From Clostridia bacterium (GTDB lineage Bacteria; Bacillota; Clostridia; Oscillospirales; CAG-272), in NCBI GenBank assembly GCA_017466495.1, contig JAFTUB010000114.1, forward strand, positions 1 through 7,337: a stretch of DNA of 7,337 nt, read 5' to 3'. The notes below the pieces were generated by a model. It was not told the DNA's origin, ran no database searches, and saw nothing but the letters and a program-made list of their open reading frames with translations. Both the position numbers and the translations under genes were made by a program. Positions 1-5,910 of this stretch are shown piece by piece; position 1 is the first letter of the stretch, and each line of letters starts with the position of its first letter.

Positions 1-243
1 GTTGACCGTCTCTTCAACTTCTCCCTCCCCCGCGTCCGCGACTTCAAGGGTATCAACCCCAACGCATTTGACGGCCGCGGCAACTACTCCTTGGGCCTCA
101 AGGAGCAGCTGATCTTCCCCGAGATCGAGTACGACAAGGTTGAGAAGATCCGCGGTATGGACATCGTGTTCGTCACCACGGCCAACACCGATGAAGAAGC
201 AAGAGAGCTGCTTACCCTGATGGGCGCTCCCTTTGCGAAATAA
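1..243 (+). CDS. rplE: Large subunit ribosomal protein L5 (uL5), 3' part
   Basis: This is the C-terminal 80 residues of L5; the start lies upstream of the window. L5 binds 5S rRNA together with L18 and L25-type proteins and sits in the central protuberance of the 50S subunit, contacting the P-site tRNA. The frame is open from base 1 and ends in TAA at 241-243. Recognition rests on the typical C-terminal run: RVRDFKGI near the start of the visible part, then FDGRGNYSLG, then EQLIFPEIEYDKV, and RGMDIVFVTTA before the final helix that ends MGAPFAK. The following gene is rpsN, the usual order in Bacillota. The TAA stop is fused to the rpsN ribosome binding site (TAAGGAGG at 241-248), suggesting coupled translation. 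Nothing in the visible part is unusual. Confidence 0.97.
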   Translation, partial: VDRLFNFSLPRVRDFKGINPNAFDGRGNYSLGLKEQLIFPEIEYDKVEKIRGMDIVFVTTANTDEEARELLTLMGAPFAK

Positions 244-258
244 GGAGGGGAAAGAGAA

Positions 259-444
259 ATGGCAAAGACTTCTATGATCCTGAAGCAGCAGAAGAAGCAG
301 AAGTACTCCACCCGTGAGTACAACCGCTGCAAGATCTGCGGCCGCCCCCATGCCTATATGCGCAAGTACGGTATCTGCCGTATCTGCTTCCGCAATCTTG
401 CCTACAAGGGCGAGATTCCCGGCGTGAAGAAGGCAAGCTGGTAA
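259..444 (+). CDS. rpsN: Small subunit ribosomal protein S14, zinc-binding type Z (uS14)
   Basis: S14 is a late-assembling protein of the 30S head, next to S3 and S10, and contacts 16S rRNA. This is the short, 61-residue zinc form. Four cysteines form a CxxC-x12-CxxC zinc ribbon at C24, C27, C40 and C43, followed by the conserved FRNLAYKGEIPGVKKASW ending. The length of 61 matches type Z proteins; the longer zinc-free type is about 90-100 residues. The start ATG has AAGGAGG at 242-248 with a 10-base spacer. Many Bacillota carry a second, zinc-independent S14 elsewhere in the genome for zinc starvation, which cannot be judged here. The gene is followed by an unusually long structured spacer before rpsH. 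Confidence 0.98.
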   Translation: MAKTSMILKQQKKQKYSTREYNRCKICGRPHAYMRKYGICRICFRNLAYKGEIPGVKKASW

Positions 445-607
445 AACACATTCTCCGGGAGAATCCCGGGTTGTGATACTCCGTCCGGTATGGACGGCTC
501 CAAACTATCGGCAGGAAAACAGAGTCCACGCTCTGTTTTAACCGCCGATCAGCCGTCGGGGTAACCCGGCAGCAAGAATATTTACTTGCATAAGGAGGAT
601 AAAAACT
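445..607 (+). promoter_or_regulatory. Structured rpsN-rpsH spacer, candidate cis-regulatory RNA
   Basis: This 163-base gap is the longest in the window and contains no gene. By eye it holds several inverted repeats. A helix of 466-474 with 561-569 (seven Watson-Crick pairs plus two G-U) would close a multibranch domain. Inside it lie a perfect 6-bp hairpin (CCGTCC 481-486 with GGACGG 492-497) and a long arm: 507-512 with 544-549, GG 514-515 with CC 542-543, and nine pairs 516-524 with 531-539 around a 6-base loop. Competing local hairpins exist at 450-464, at 455-469, and at 555-570 with a GTAA loop. The rpsH ribosome binding site AAGGAGG (592-598) lies just downstream. The long arm has no T-run after it, so it is not a standard terminator. 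Inference: a ribosomal-protein binding site or mRNA processing site, with S8 as the obvious candidate ligand because its gene follows. Confidence 0.6.
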
Positions 608-1006
608 ATGCAAATGTCAGATGTAATCGCGGATATGCTCACCAGAATCAGAAATGCGAACGACGCAAAGCACGCAACTGTTGACGTTCCCGCATCCAAA
701 ATGAAGAAGGCTATCGCCGACATCCTTGTCGCTGAGGGCTATGTCAAGAGCTACACCGTCATCGAGGACGGTAAGCAGGGCGTTATTCGCATCACCCTGA
801 AGTACGCTCCCGGTAAGCAGAAGATCATTCGCGGCCTTCGCCGCGTGTCCAAGCCCGGTCTGCGTATCTATGCAGGCTGCGAGGATATGCCTCGTGTAAT
901 GAACGGTCTGGGGATCGCGATTGTCTCCACGTCCAAGGGTATCATGACAGACAAGAAGGCTCGTCAGCTGAACGTCGGCGGCGAAGTCCTTGCTTTCGTC
1001 TGGTAA
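608..1006 (+). CDS. rpsH: Small subunit ribosomal protein S8 (uS8)
   Basis: S8 is a primary 16S rRNA binding protein of the central domain that nucleates assembly of the 30S platform. In E. coli it also represses the spc operon by binding its mRNA. The 132-residue product begins with the conserved SDVIADMLTRIRNA (residues 4-17), has RVSKPGLRIY in the middle, and carries the signature STSKGIMTD at 107-115 that contributes to RNA binding in the C-terminal domain. Length is normal for the family. The ATG at 608 is preferred over the ATG at 614 because AAGGAGG (592-598) then has a 9-base spacer rather than 15. The gene follows the structured 445-607 spacer, so S8 production may be controlled separately from the upstream genes. 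That last point is inference. Confidence 0.98.
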   Translation: MQMSDVIADMLTRIRNANDAKHATVDVPASKMKKAIADILVAEGYVKSYTVIEDGKQGVIRITLKYAPGKQKIIRGLRRVSKPGLRIYAGCEDMPRVMNGLGIAIVSTSKGIMTDKKARQLNVGGEVLAFVW

Positions 1007-1021
1007 TGGGAGGTAGAGAAG

Positions 1022-1561
1022 ATGTCTAGAATCGGTAAGAAACCCATCGCAGTTGCAGCAGGTGTTACTGTCACCATTGCTGACAATAACCTCGTTACCG
1101 TCAAGGGCCCCAAGGGCACCCTGACCCAGCAGCTCGCTCCCAACATGACCATCAAGCAGGAAGGCGCAGTGATCACCGTCGAGCGTCCCTCTGACGAGAA
1201 GAACGACCGCGCACTCCATGGCCTGACCCGCACCCTTCTAGCAAACATGGTTGAGGGCGTAACCAACGGTTACTCCAAGACCCTGGATATCGTCGGTGTC
1301 GGTTACAAGGCAGCCAAGCAGGGCAAGACCCTGGTTCTCAACCTCGGCCACTCTCACCCCATCCACTTTGAGGAGAATGAGACCATCAGCTTTGATGTTC
1401 CCAACCCCAACCAGATTATCGTTCGCGGTATCGACAAGCAGATCGTTGGTGAGATTGCAGCGCAGATCAGAAGCAAGAGACCCCCTGAACCCTACCTGGG
1501 CAAGGGTGTTAAGTACTCCGACGAGCGCATTCGCCGTAAGGCCGGTAAGACCGGTAAATAA
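1022..1561 (+). CDS. rplF: Large subunit ribosomal protein L6 (uL6)
   Basis: L6 binds 23S rRNA near the factor-binding stalk base and the sarcin-ricin loop of the 50S subunit. The 179-residue product has the two tandem L6 alpha-beta domains. The N-terminal one opens with MSRIGKKPI and contains VTVKGPKGTL. The second contains LDIVGVGYKA, then GIDKQIVGEIAAQIRSKRPPEPY, and the C-terminal signature GKGVKYSDERIRRKAGKTGK. Length is the family norm. GGGAGGT at 1008-1014 gives a 7-base spacer to the ATG, and the gap to rpsH is only 15 bases. No odd features are seen. Confidence 0.98.
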   Translation: MSRIGKKPIAVAAGVTVTIADNNLVTVKGPKGTLTQQLAPNMTIKQEGAVITVERPSDEKNDRALHGLTRTLLANMVEGVTNGYSKTLDIVGVGYKAAKQGKTLVLNLGHSHPIHFEENETISFDVPNPNQIIVRGIDKQIVGEIAAQIRSKRPPEPYLGKGVKYSDERIRRKAGKTGK

Positions 1562-1579
1562 TGAAAGGAGGGGACAAGA

Positions 1580-1939
1580 ATGGTTTCCAGAATTGATAGC
1601 AATAAGCAGCGTCTTAAGAGACATAAGAGAGTTAGAGCGAAGATTTCGGGTACTGCTGCGAAGCCGCGCCTGGCTGTTTACCGCTCCAACGCTAATATCA
1701 GCGCTCAGATCATCGATGATGTGAAGGGCGTAACCCTTGTTTCCGCCTCCACCCTTGAGAAGGATTTCGAGGGAATCGGCAGCAACAAGGCTGCAGCTCG
1801 CCAGGTCGGCAAGACCATCGCAGAGCGCGCAGCAGCAAAGGGCATCACCGAGATCGTGTTCGACCGCGGCGGTTACCTTTATCATGGACGTGTATCGGAA
1901 CTGGCTGACGGCGCTCGCGAGGGCGGCCTGAAGTTCTGA
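1580..1939 (+). CDS. rplR: Large subunit ribosomal protein L18 (uL18)
   Basis: L18 binds 5S rRNA together with L5 and anchors it in the central protuberance of the 50S subunit. The 119-residue product starts with a basic tail (residues 1-30, rich in Lys and Arg) and then shows KPRLAVYRSNANISAQIID (about 29-47). It ends with the signature FDRGGYLYHGRVSELADGAREGGLKF. Length matches bacterial L18. AAGGAGGGG at 1565-1573 lies 6 bases before the ATG. The spacer to rplF is 18 bases. It is followed by a 59-base gap with a long hairpin before rpsE. Confidence 0.98.
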   Translation: MVSRIDSNKQRLKRHKRVRAKISGTAAKPRLAVYRSNANISAQIIDDVKGVTLVSASTLEKDFEGIGSNKAAARQVGKTIAERAAAKGITEIVFDRGGYLYHGRVSELADGAREGGLKF

Positions 1940-1954
1940 GTCCGGTTTGTACAC

Positions 1955-1980
1955 TGTTCGAGAAAACACTTTTCCGAACA
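1955..1980 (+). promoter_or_regulatory. Hairpin in the rplR-rpsE spacer
   Basis: TGTTCG (1955-1960) pairs with CGAACA (1975-1980), and GAAAA (1962-1966) pairs with TTTTC (1970-1974), leaving one bulged A at 1961 and a CAC loop. This gives 11 base pairs. The stem ends 6 bases before the AGGAGG of rpsE (1987-1993 region). No T-run follows, so it does not look like a terminator. A role in mRNA stability, or in control of rpsE initiation, is inference. Confidence 0.55.
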
Positions 1981-1998
1981 AATTTCAGGAGGAATAAC

Positions 1999-2505
1999 AT
2001 GGCAAAGAATTTTGACCCTGCTACCCTTGACCTCAAGCAGGCCAAGCAGGTAGCGATCAACCGTGTTTCCAAGACCGTTAAGGGCGGCCGCGTAGCCCGC
2101 TTTGCTGCTATCATGGTTATTGGTGACGAGAACGGTCACGTTGGATGCGGCCTCGGCAAGGCAGCCGAAATTCAGGAAGCCTGCCGCAAGGGCGAGGAAG
2201 ACGCTAAGAAGAACATGATTCAGGTTTCCCTTAAGGATACCACCATTCCGCACGAGGTCATCGGTGAGTTCGGCGCAGCCCGCGTGCTGCTCAAGCCCGC
2301 AGCTCCCGGTACCGGTATCATCGCAGGCGGCACCGTCCGTACCGTCCTCGAGATGGCCGGCATCAAGAACATCCGTGCAAAGAGCCTTCGTTCTAACAAC
2401 CCCACCAATGTAGCTAAGGCTACCATTGAGGGTCTGAAGGCACTCCGCAGCGTTGAAGACGTGGCCAAGCTCCGCGACATCAGCGTTGAGCAGGTTAAGG
2501 GTTAA
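1999..2505 (+). CDS. rpsE: Small subunit ribosomal protein S5 (uS5)
   Basis: S5 lies at the neck of the 30S subunit by the mRNA entry channel and is involved in decoding accuracy. The 168-residue product has an N-terminal double-stranded-RNA-binding fold containing RVSKTVKGGR (22-31) and MVIGDENGHVGCGLGKA. The C-terminal domain carries PAAPGTGIIAGGTVRTVLEMAGI and ends in RSNNPTNVAKATIEGL plus a short tail. The KTVKGG loop, where spectinomycin-resistance changes occur in E. coli S5, is intact. Length is normal. A CAGGAGGA ribosome binding site sits just before the ATG. The stop TAA is fused to the rpmD ribosome binding site. Confidence 0.98.
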   Translation: MAKNFDPATLDLKQAKQVAINRVSKTVKGGRVARFAAIMVIGDENGHVGCGLGKAAEIQEACRKGEEDAKKNMIQVSLKDTTIPHEVIGEFGAARVLLKPAAPGTGIIAGGTVRTVLEMAGIKNIRAKSLRSNNPTNVAKATIEGLKALRSVEDVAKLRDISVEQVKG

Positions 2506-2510
2506 GGAGG
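2504..2510 (+). promoter_or_regulatory. Ribosome binding site that decides the rpmD start
   Basis: AAGGAGG overlaps the rpsE stop codon (TAA 2503-2505). Two in-frame ATGs follow, at 2513 and 2519. Only the second has a workable spacer (8 bases versus 2), so 2519 is taken as the start. Confidence 0.8.
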
Positions 2511-2518
2511 GCATGACA

Positions 2519-2695
2519 ATGGAAAAGAAAGTTATCCTTGTTAAGAGCCTGATCGGCGCAAAGCCGAACCAGAAGGCAACCGCCAAGTCCCTTGGTCTGG
2601 TAAAGATCGGTGACAGCATCATCCACAACGATGACGCAGTTCTCGCCGGCAAAATCAAAGTCATCTCGCACCTCGTTGCGGTTGAAAATGTCTAA
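2519..2695 (+). CDS. rpmD: Large subunit ribosomal protein L30 (uL30)
   Basis: L30 is a small 50S protein that binds 23S rRNA domain II. From ATG 2519 the product is 58 residues, the usual bacterial length. It contains the family pattern VKSLIGAKPNQKATAKSLGL followed by a short linker and KVISHLVAVENV, the second beta strand and end. The ATG at 2513 would add only Met-Thr and sits too near the ribosome binding site. A much longer open frame runs back into rpsE, but the extra residues have no relation to L30. It lies between rpsE and rplO in the usual order. Confidence 0.96.
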   Translation: MEKKVILVKSLIGAKPNQKATAKSLGLVKIGDSIIHNDDAVLAGKIKVISHLVAVENV

Positions 2696-2709
2696 AAGGA
2701 GGAATACGC

Positions 2710-3153
2710 ATGAAGCTCCATGAACTTTCACCCGCTCCCGGCTCCAATACGCCGGCGTGGCGCAAAGGCAGAGGCCCCGGTTCCGGCAACGGCAAGACCG
2801 CAGGTAAGGGCCACAAGGGTCAGAACGCTCGCTCCGGCGGCGGTGTAAGACCCGGTTTTGAGGGCGGTCAGCTCCCCCTGTACCGCAAGCACCCCAAGAG
2901 AGGTTTCAACAACTACTTCGCAAAAGAGTATGCGATTATCAATGTCTGCACTCTTAACGAGCGCTTCAATGACGGTGACACCGTTGATCTCGCAACTCTG
3001 CTCGAGAAGAAGATCATTCGTAAGGCTTACGACGGTCTGAAGGTTCTCGGCAATGGTGAGATTACCAAGAAGCTGAACGTCAACGCAGCTGTCTTTTCGG
3101 CTAGCGCTAAAGAAAAGATCGAAGCAGCAGGTGGAAAGACTGAGGTGGTATAA
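2710..3153 (+). CDS. rplO: Large subunit ribosomal protein L15 (uL15)
   Basis: L15 is a late 50S assembly protein with a long extended N-terminal arm threading through 23S rRNA. The 147-residue product opens with MKLHELSPAPG, then a Gly/Lys/Arg-rich arm at about 19-46 containing GRGPGSGNGKTAGKGHKGQ and a triple glycine. This is followed by GFEGGQLPLYRKHPKRGF and a globular C-terminal domain. Length is normal for the family. AAGGAGG at 2696-2702 gives a 7-base spacer. The stop codon is immediately followed by the secY GTG start with no spacer. Confidence 0.98.
   Translation: MKLHELSPAPGSNTPAWRKGRGPGSGNGKTAGKGHKGQNARSGGGVRPGFEGGQLPLYRKHPKRGFNNYFAKEYAIINVCTLNERFNDGDTVDLATLLEKKIIRKAYDGLKVLGNGEITKKLNVNAAVFSASAKEKIEAAGGKTEVV
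3142..3148 (+). promoter_or_regulatory. Internal ribosome binding site for secY
   Basis: GAGGTGG lies inside the last codons of rplO, 5 bases before the secY GTG. It is an imperfect match to the anti-Shine-Dalgarno sequence, consistent with secY depending partly on ribosomes that finish rplO. Confidence 0.55.
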
Positions 3154-4458
3154 GTGTTTCAGACGTTAAAGAATGCCTGGAAGGTACCGGAACTTAAGTC
3201 CAAGCTCCTCTTCACATTGGTTATCGTCATACTTTACCGCATCGGCTCTGTGCTGCCCGTTCCTTACGTCAGCGCAGACGTCATGAATTCGTTCAACGAA
3301 GCAGCTGCTGGATCCATCTTCCAGTATCTCAACATCCTGTCGGGTGACGCATTCGCACGCGCAACTCTGTTTGCACTGGGTGTATCCCCCTATATCACTT
3401 CCTCCATCGTCATTCAGCTTCTGACCATCGCAATCCCCGCCCTTGAGCGTCTTGCCAAGGACGGTGACGAGGGCAAGAAGAAGCTGACTGCACTGACTCG
3501 CCTGGTAACCGTTGCCCTGGCTCTGATCACCGCAATCGGTTATGCGCTGTTCCTCAAGAACGGTATCAACGGTCAGTCGATGCTGGTTGACGGTACCAAC
3601 GCATTCCACCTGGTCGTGATCATCGCCTGCTACTGTGCAGGTGCTGCTCTGGTCATGTGGCTTGCAGAGAAGATCAATGAGAACGGCATTGGCAACGGTA
3701 TCTCCATGATCCTGTTTGCCGGTATCGTTTCCCGCGGTCCCGCGCTGGTCTCCTCTCTCTGGTATATGATGTTCAAGGACGGCAAGTTCTCGATCATCGG
3801 TCTGCTGCTGGTTATCCTTTCTCTCGTGATCACTCTGGCTGTGGTAGGCTTCGTTGTCTTCATGACCCACAGTGAGCGCAGAATTCCGATCCAGTACGCA
3901 AAGAAGGTTGTCGGTCGTAAGATGTACGGCGGTCAGGCATCCAATCTCCCGATCAAGCTGAATATGTCCGGCGTTATGCCCATCATCTTCGCAAACTCGA
4001 TCGTGGCGATCCCCGCGACCATCGCTGCATTCTTCCCCAACAGCAAATTCTGGAGCGGTGTGAACAACTTCTTCAACTACACCTCTCCCGTTTATGCAAT
4101 CCTGTTCTTCGCTCTTATCATCGCTTTCGCTTACTTCTATATTGCGATCTCCTTCAACCCTGTTGAGGTGGCCAATAATCTGAAGAAGAACGGCGGTTCA
4201 ATCCCCGGCATTCGCCCCGGTCGTCCCACCACCGAGTATATCACCCGTGTGCTTAACCGCATCACCCTGATCGGCGCAATCTTCCTCGGCGTTATTGCAG
4301 TCTTCCCGATGATCATTAACATGGTCTCCGGTGGACAGTTCGCAGGTCTTGCCTTCGGCGGCTCTTCGCTGCTGATCGTGGTCGGTGTCGCTCTCGAGAC
4401 CACCCGCGACCTTGAGGCACAGATGAGCCTGCGCCACTATAAGGGCTTCCTTGAATAA
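3154..4458 (+). CDS. secY: Preprotein translocase channel subunit SecY
   Basis: SecY forms the protein-conducting pore of the SecYEG translocon in the cytoplasmic membrane, working with SecA or translating ribosomes. The 434-residue product has the hydrophobic pattern of ten membrane helices. The first helix is at about 17-36 and contains YRIGSVLPVP. SPYITSSIVIQLL follows in the second helix region, and AEKINENGIGNGIS (about 171-184) is in the loop and helix that carries this family signature. The cytoplasmic loop with YAKKVVGRKMYGGQASNLPIK starts near 248, and GGSIPGIRPGRPT (347-359) is the conserved C5 loop that contacts SecA and ribosome. The end, RHYKGFLE, is typical. The start is GTG, directly abutting the rplO stop; no other start fits the N-terminus as well. 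Length is normal. Confidence 0.97.
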   Translation: MFQTLKNAWKVPELKSKLLFTLVIVILYRIGSVLPVPYVSADVMNSFNEAAAGSIFQYLNILSGDAFARATLFALGVSPYITSSIVIQLLTIAIPALERLAKDGDEGKKKLTALTRLVTVALALITAIGYALFLKNGINGQSMLVDGTNAFHLVVIIACYCAGAALVMWLAEKINENGIGNGISMILFAGIVSRGPALVSSLWYMMFKDGKFSIIGLLLVILSLVITLAVVGFVVFMTHSERRIPIQYAKKVVGRKMYGGQASNLPIKLNMSGVMPIIFANSIVAIPATIAAFFPNSKFWSGVNNFFNYTSPVYAILFFALIIAFAYFYIAISFNPVEVANNLKKNGGSIPGIRPGRPTTEYITRVLNRITLIGAIFLGVIAVFPMIINMVSGGQFAGLAFGGSSLLIVVGVALETTRDLEAQMSLRHYKGFLE

Positions 4459-4477
4459 GCCTACGGAGGAACTCCCA

Positions 4478-5119
4478 ATGAAATTGATTTTGATGGGTGC
4501 TCCCGGTGCCGGTAAAGGCACGCAGGCTGAGAAGATCGCAGCGCAGTATCAGATCCCTGCCGTTTCGACGGGTGAGATTCTGCGCGGCGCGATCAGCGCA
4601 GGAACAGAGCTCGGCATGACCGCAAAGTCCTATATGGATGCCGGTCAGCTGGTGCCCGATGATATCGTGATCGGCATCGTGAAGGAGCATCTCGCTTCCG
4701 ACACCTGCCGGAACGGTTTCATCCTCGATGGTTTCCCCCGCTCGATTCCCCAGGCTGAGGCACTTGAGGCTCTCGGCGTGAAGATCGATGTGGTGCTGAG
4801 CATTGAGGTCGATGACCGTGTCATCGTTGAGCGGATGAGCGGCAGAAGAGTTTGCCCCGCTTGCGGCGCATCCTACCATGTCGCCTACAATCCGCCGAAA
4901 ACCGCAGATGTCTGTGACAAATGCGGCAAGGCGCTGATCATTCGTAAGGATGATAAGCCCGAAACCGTTCTCAACCGGCTTGAGACCTACCACGCACAGA
5001 CCGAGCCGCTGAAGGCGTTCTACGCAGAGCGCGGCCTGCTCCGTACCGTGGTCGGCCAGGAGAAGGTTGAGGATACAACCGCGCTTGTGTTTGCCGCGTT
5101 GCAGACCGAGCAGGCTTGA
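4478..5119 (+). CDS. adk: Adenylate kinase with zinc-binding LID
   Basis: Adenylate kinase converts ATP and AMP to two ADP in the cytosol, keeping adenine nucleotides in balance. The 213-residue product shows the P-loop GAPGAGKGT at 7-15, the AMP-site region STGEILR at 30-36, DGFPRS at 84-89, and GRR at 122-124 before the LID. The LID carries four cysteines, C126, C129, C146 and C149 (CPAC and CDKC), the zinc-binding arrangement known from Gram-positive adenylate kinases. NRLETYHAQTEPL follows in the core. GGAGGA at 4465-4470 lies 7 bases before the ATG. In-frame TTG upstream at 4451 overlaps the end of secY and would add nine residues not seen in the family. Arg and Ala codons look less restricted here (CGG and GCG occur) than in the ribosomal genes. 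Confidence 0.97.
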   Translation: MKLILMGAPGAGKGTQAEKIAAQYQIPAVSTGEILRGAISAGTELGMTAKSYMDAGQLVPDDIVIGIVKEHLASDTCRNGFILDGFPRSIPQAEALEALGVKIDVVLSIEVDDRVIVERMSGRRVCPACGASYHVAYNPPKTADVCDKCGKALIIRKDDKPETVLNRLETYHAQTEPLKAFYAERGLLRTVVGQEKVEDTTALVFAALQTEQA

Positions 5120-5130
5120 GGCAGAAATCC

Positions 5131-5883
5131 ATGATTCAAATCAAAAACGCGACTCAGATCCAGGCCATGAAAAAGGCCGGCCGTATTACGGGAGAGGCGC
5201 TGCTTACTGCGCGTGAGCACGTCAGACCCGGCGTCAGCACCAAATACCTGGACGATGTAATTCGCTCTTACATCGAAAGGGCAGGTGCCAAGCCCTCTTT
5301 CCTGGGCTACGCCGGTTTTCCCGGCAGCGCGTGTATCAGCATCAATGATGAGGTCATCCACGGGATCCCGTCAGCCAAGCGGATCCTCGAAGAGGGCGAT
5401 ATTGTCAAAATTGATGTGGGTGCGTTCATTGATGGCTTCCACGGCGACAGCGCCCGTACCATTCCGGTAGGGCGGGTCAGCCCCGAGGCCGAACGCCTGA
5501 TCGCCGCCGCTGAGGAAAGCTTCCGACGCGCGGTGGAACAGTTCAAAGAGGGCAATCGCATCGGTGATATCGGTGCTGCCGTCGAGGGCTGCGTCAGCCA
5601 AGCCGGCTACCATGTGGTCCGTAAGTATATCGGCCACGGTATCGGCCACGATCTCCATGAGTCGCCCGATGTTCCCAATTTCGGTACCCCCGGCCGCGGA
5701 CCTCGTATCTGCTGCGGCATGACCCTTGCCATCGAGCCGATGATCAACGTCGGCACCCACCTCGTCCGCGAGCTGGATGATGGCTGGACGGTCGTGACCG
5801 AGGATGGCAGCCTGTCCGCGCACTACGAGAACACAGTCGCGCTTACGCCTGACGGTGTGATCAACCTGACTCAGGTAGACTGA
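5131..5883 (+). CDS. map: Type I methionine aminopeptidase
   Basis: This metalloenzyme removes the initiator methionine from nascent proteins in the cytosol. From ATG 5131 the product is 250 residues, the usual length for the short type I form without an N-terminal zinc finger. All active-site residues are visible: H77 (in EVIHGIP), the dinuclear metal ligands D95 and D106 (KIDVGAF and GDSART), H169 (IGHGIGHDLHE), E202 (AIEPM) and E233 (HYENTV). An overlapping TTG at 5116 would add five residues and sits on the adk stop; MIQIKN at 5131 matches the family N-terminus better. Only a weak GAGG (5118-5121) precedes it, so translation may be coupled to adk, whose stop is 11 bases upstream. Codon use is less biased than in the ribosomal genes. 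Confidence 0.96.
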   Translation: MIQIKNATQIQAMKKAGRITGEALLTAREHVRPGVSTKYLDDVIRSYIERAGAKPSFLGYAGFPGSACISINDEVIHGIPSAKRILEEGDIVKIDVGAFIDGFHGDSARTIPVGRVSPEAERLIAAAEESFRRAVEQFKEGNRIGDIGAAVEGCVSQAGYHVVRKYIGHGIGHDLHESPDVPNFGTPGRGPRICCGMTLAIEPMINVGTHLVRELDDGWTVVTEDGSLSAHYENTVALTPDGVINLTQVD

Positions 5884-5885
5884 TG

Positions 5886-5910
5886 CCTATGCAGGGATCG
5901 GGGGCATAGG
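5886..5910 (+). promoter_or_regulatory. Hairpin at the start of the KOW gene
   Basis: CCTATGC (5886-5892) pairs perfectly with GCATAGG (5904-5910) around an 11-base G-rich loop, AGGGATCGGGG. The last paired base is the first G of the GTG start at 5910. The only ribosome-binding-like G-run (5900-5904) lies in the loop and the top of the stem. The fold could therefore expose or hide the initiation region. The function is inference. Confidence 0.5.

Noticed and set aside
507..549. Intrinsic terminator between rpsN and rpsH
   Set aside because: The stem is long, but the only T-run (536-539) is inside the stem and AACC follows; there is no 3' U-tract.
2513..2518. rpmD starting at ATG 2513
   Set aside because: Only 2 bases separate it from AAGGAGG; the in-frame ATG at 2519 has an 8-base spacer and gives the usual L30 N-terminus.
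617..4993. Long open frames on the minus strand (for example 617-1219, 1238-1981, 1882-2664, 3166-3870, 4316-4993)
   Set aside because: They lie exactly opposite conserved ribosomal, secY and adk genes. The sense genes rarely use TTA, CTA and TCA codons, so the opposite strand lacks stops. The translations show no recognisable domain.
5116..5130. map starting at the TTG that overlaps the adk stop
   Set aside because: It adds five residues not typical of the family and has no good ribosome binding site; ATG 5131 matches the usual MIxIK start.
5907..5909. TAG reassigned as a sense codon, making the KOW protein start at ATG 5883
   Set aside because: The KOW gene itself ends in TAG at 6201-6203, exactly before infA, and the other genes use standard stops, so reassignment is not supported.
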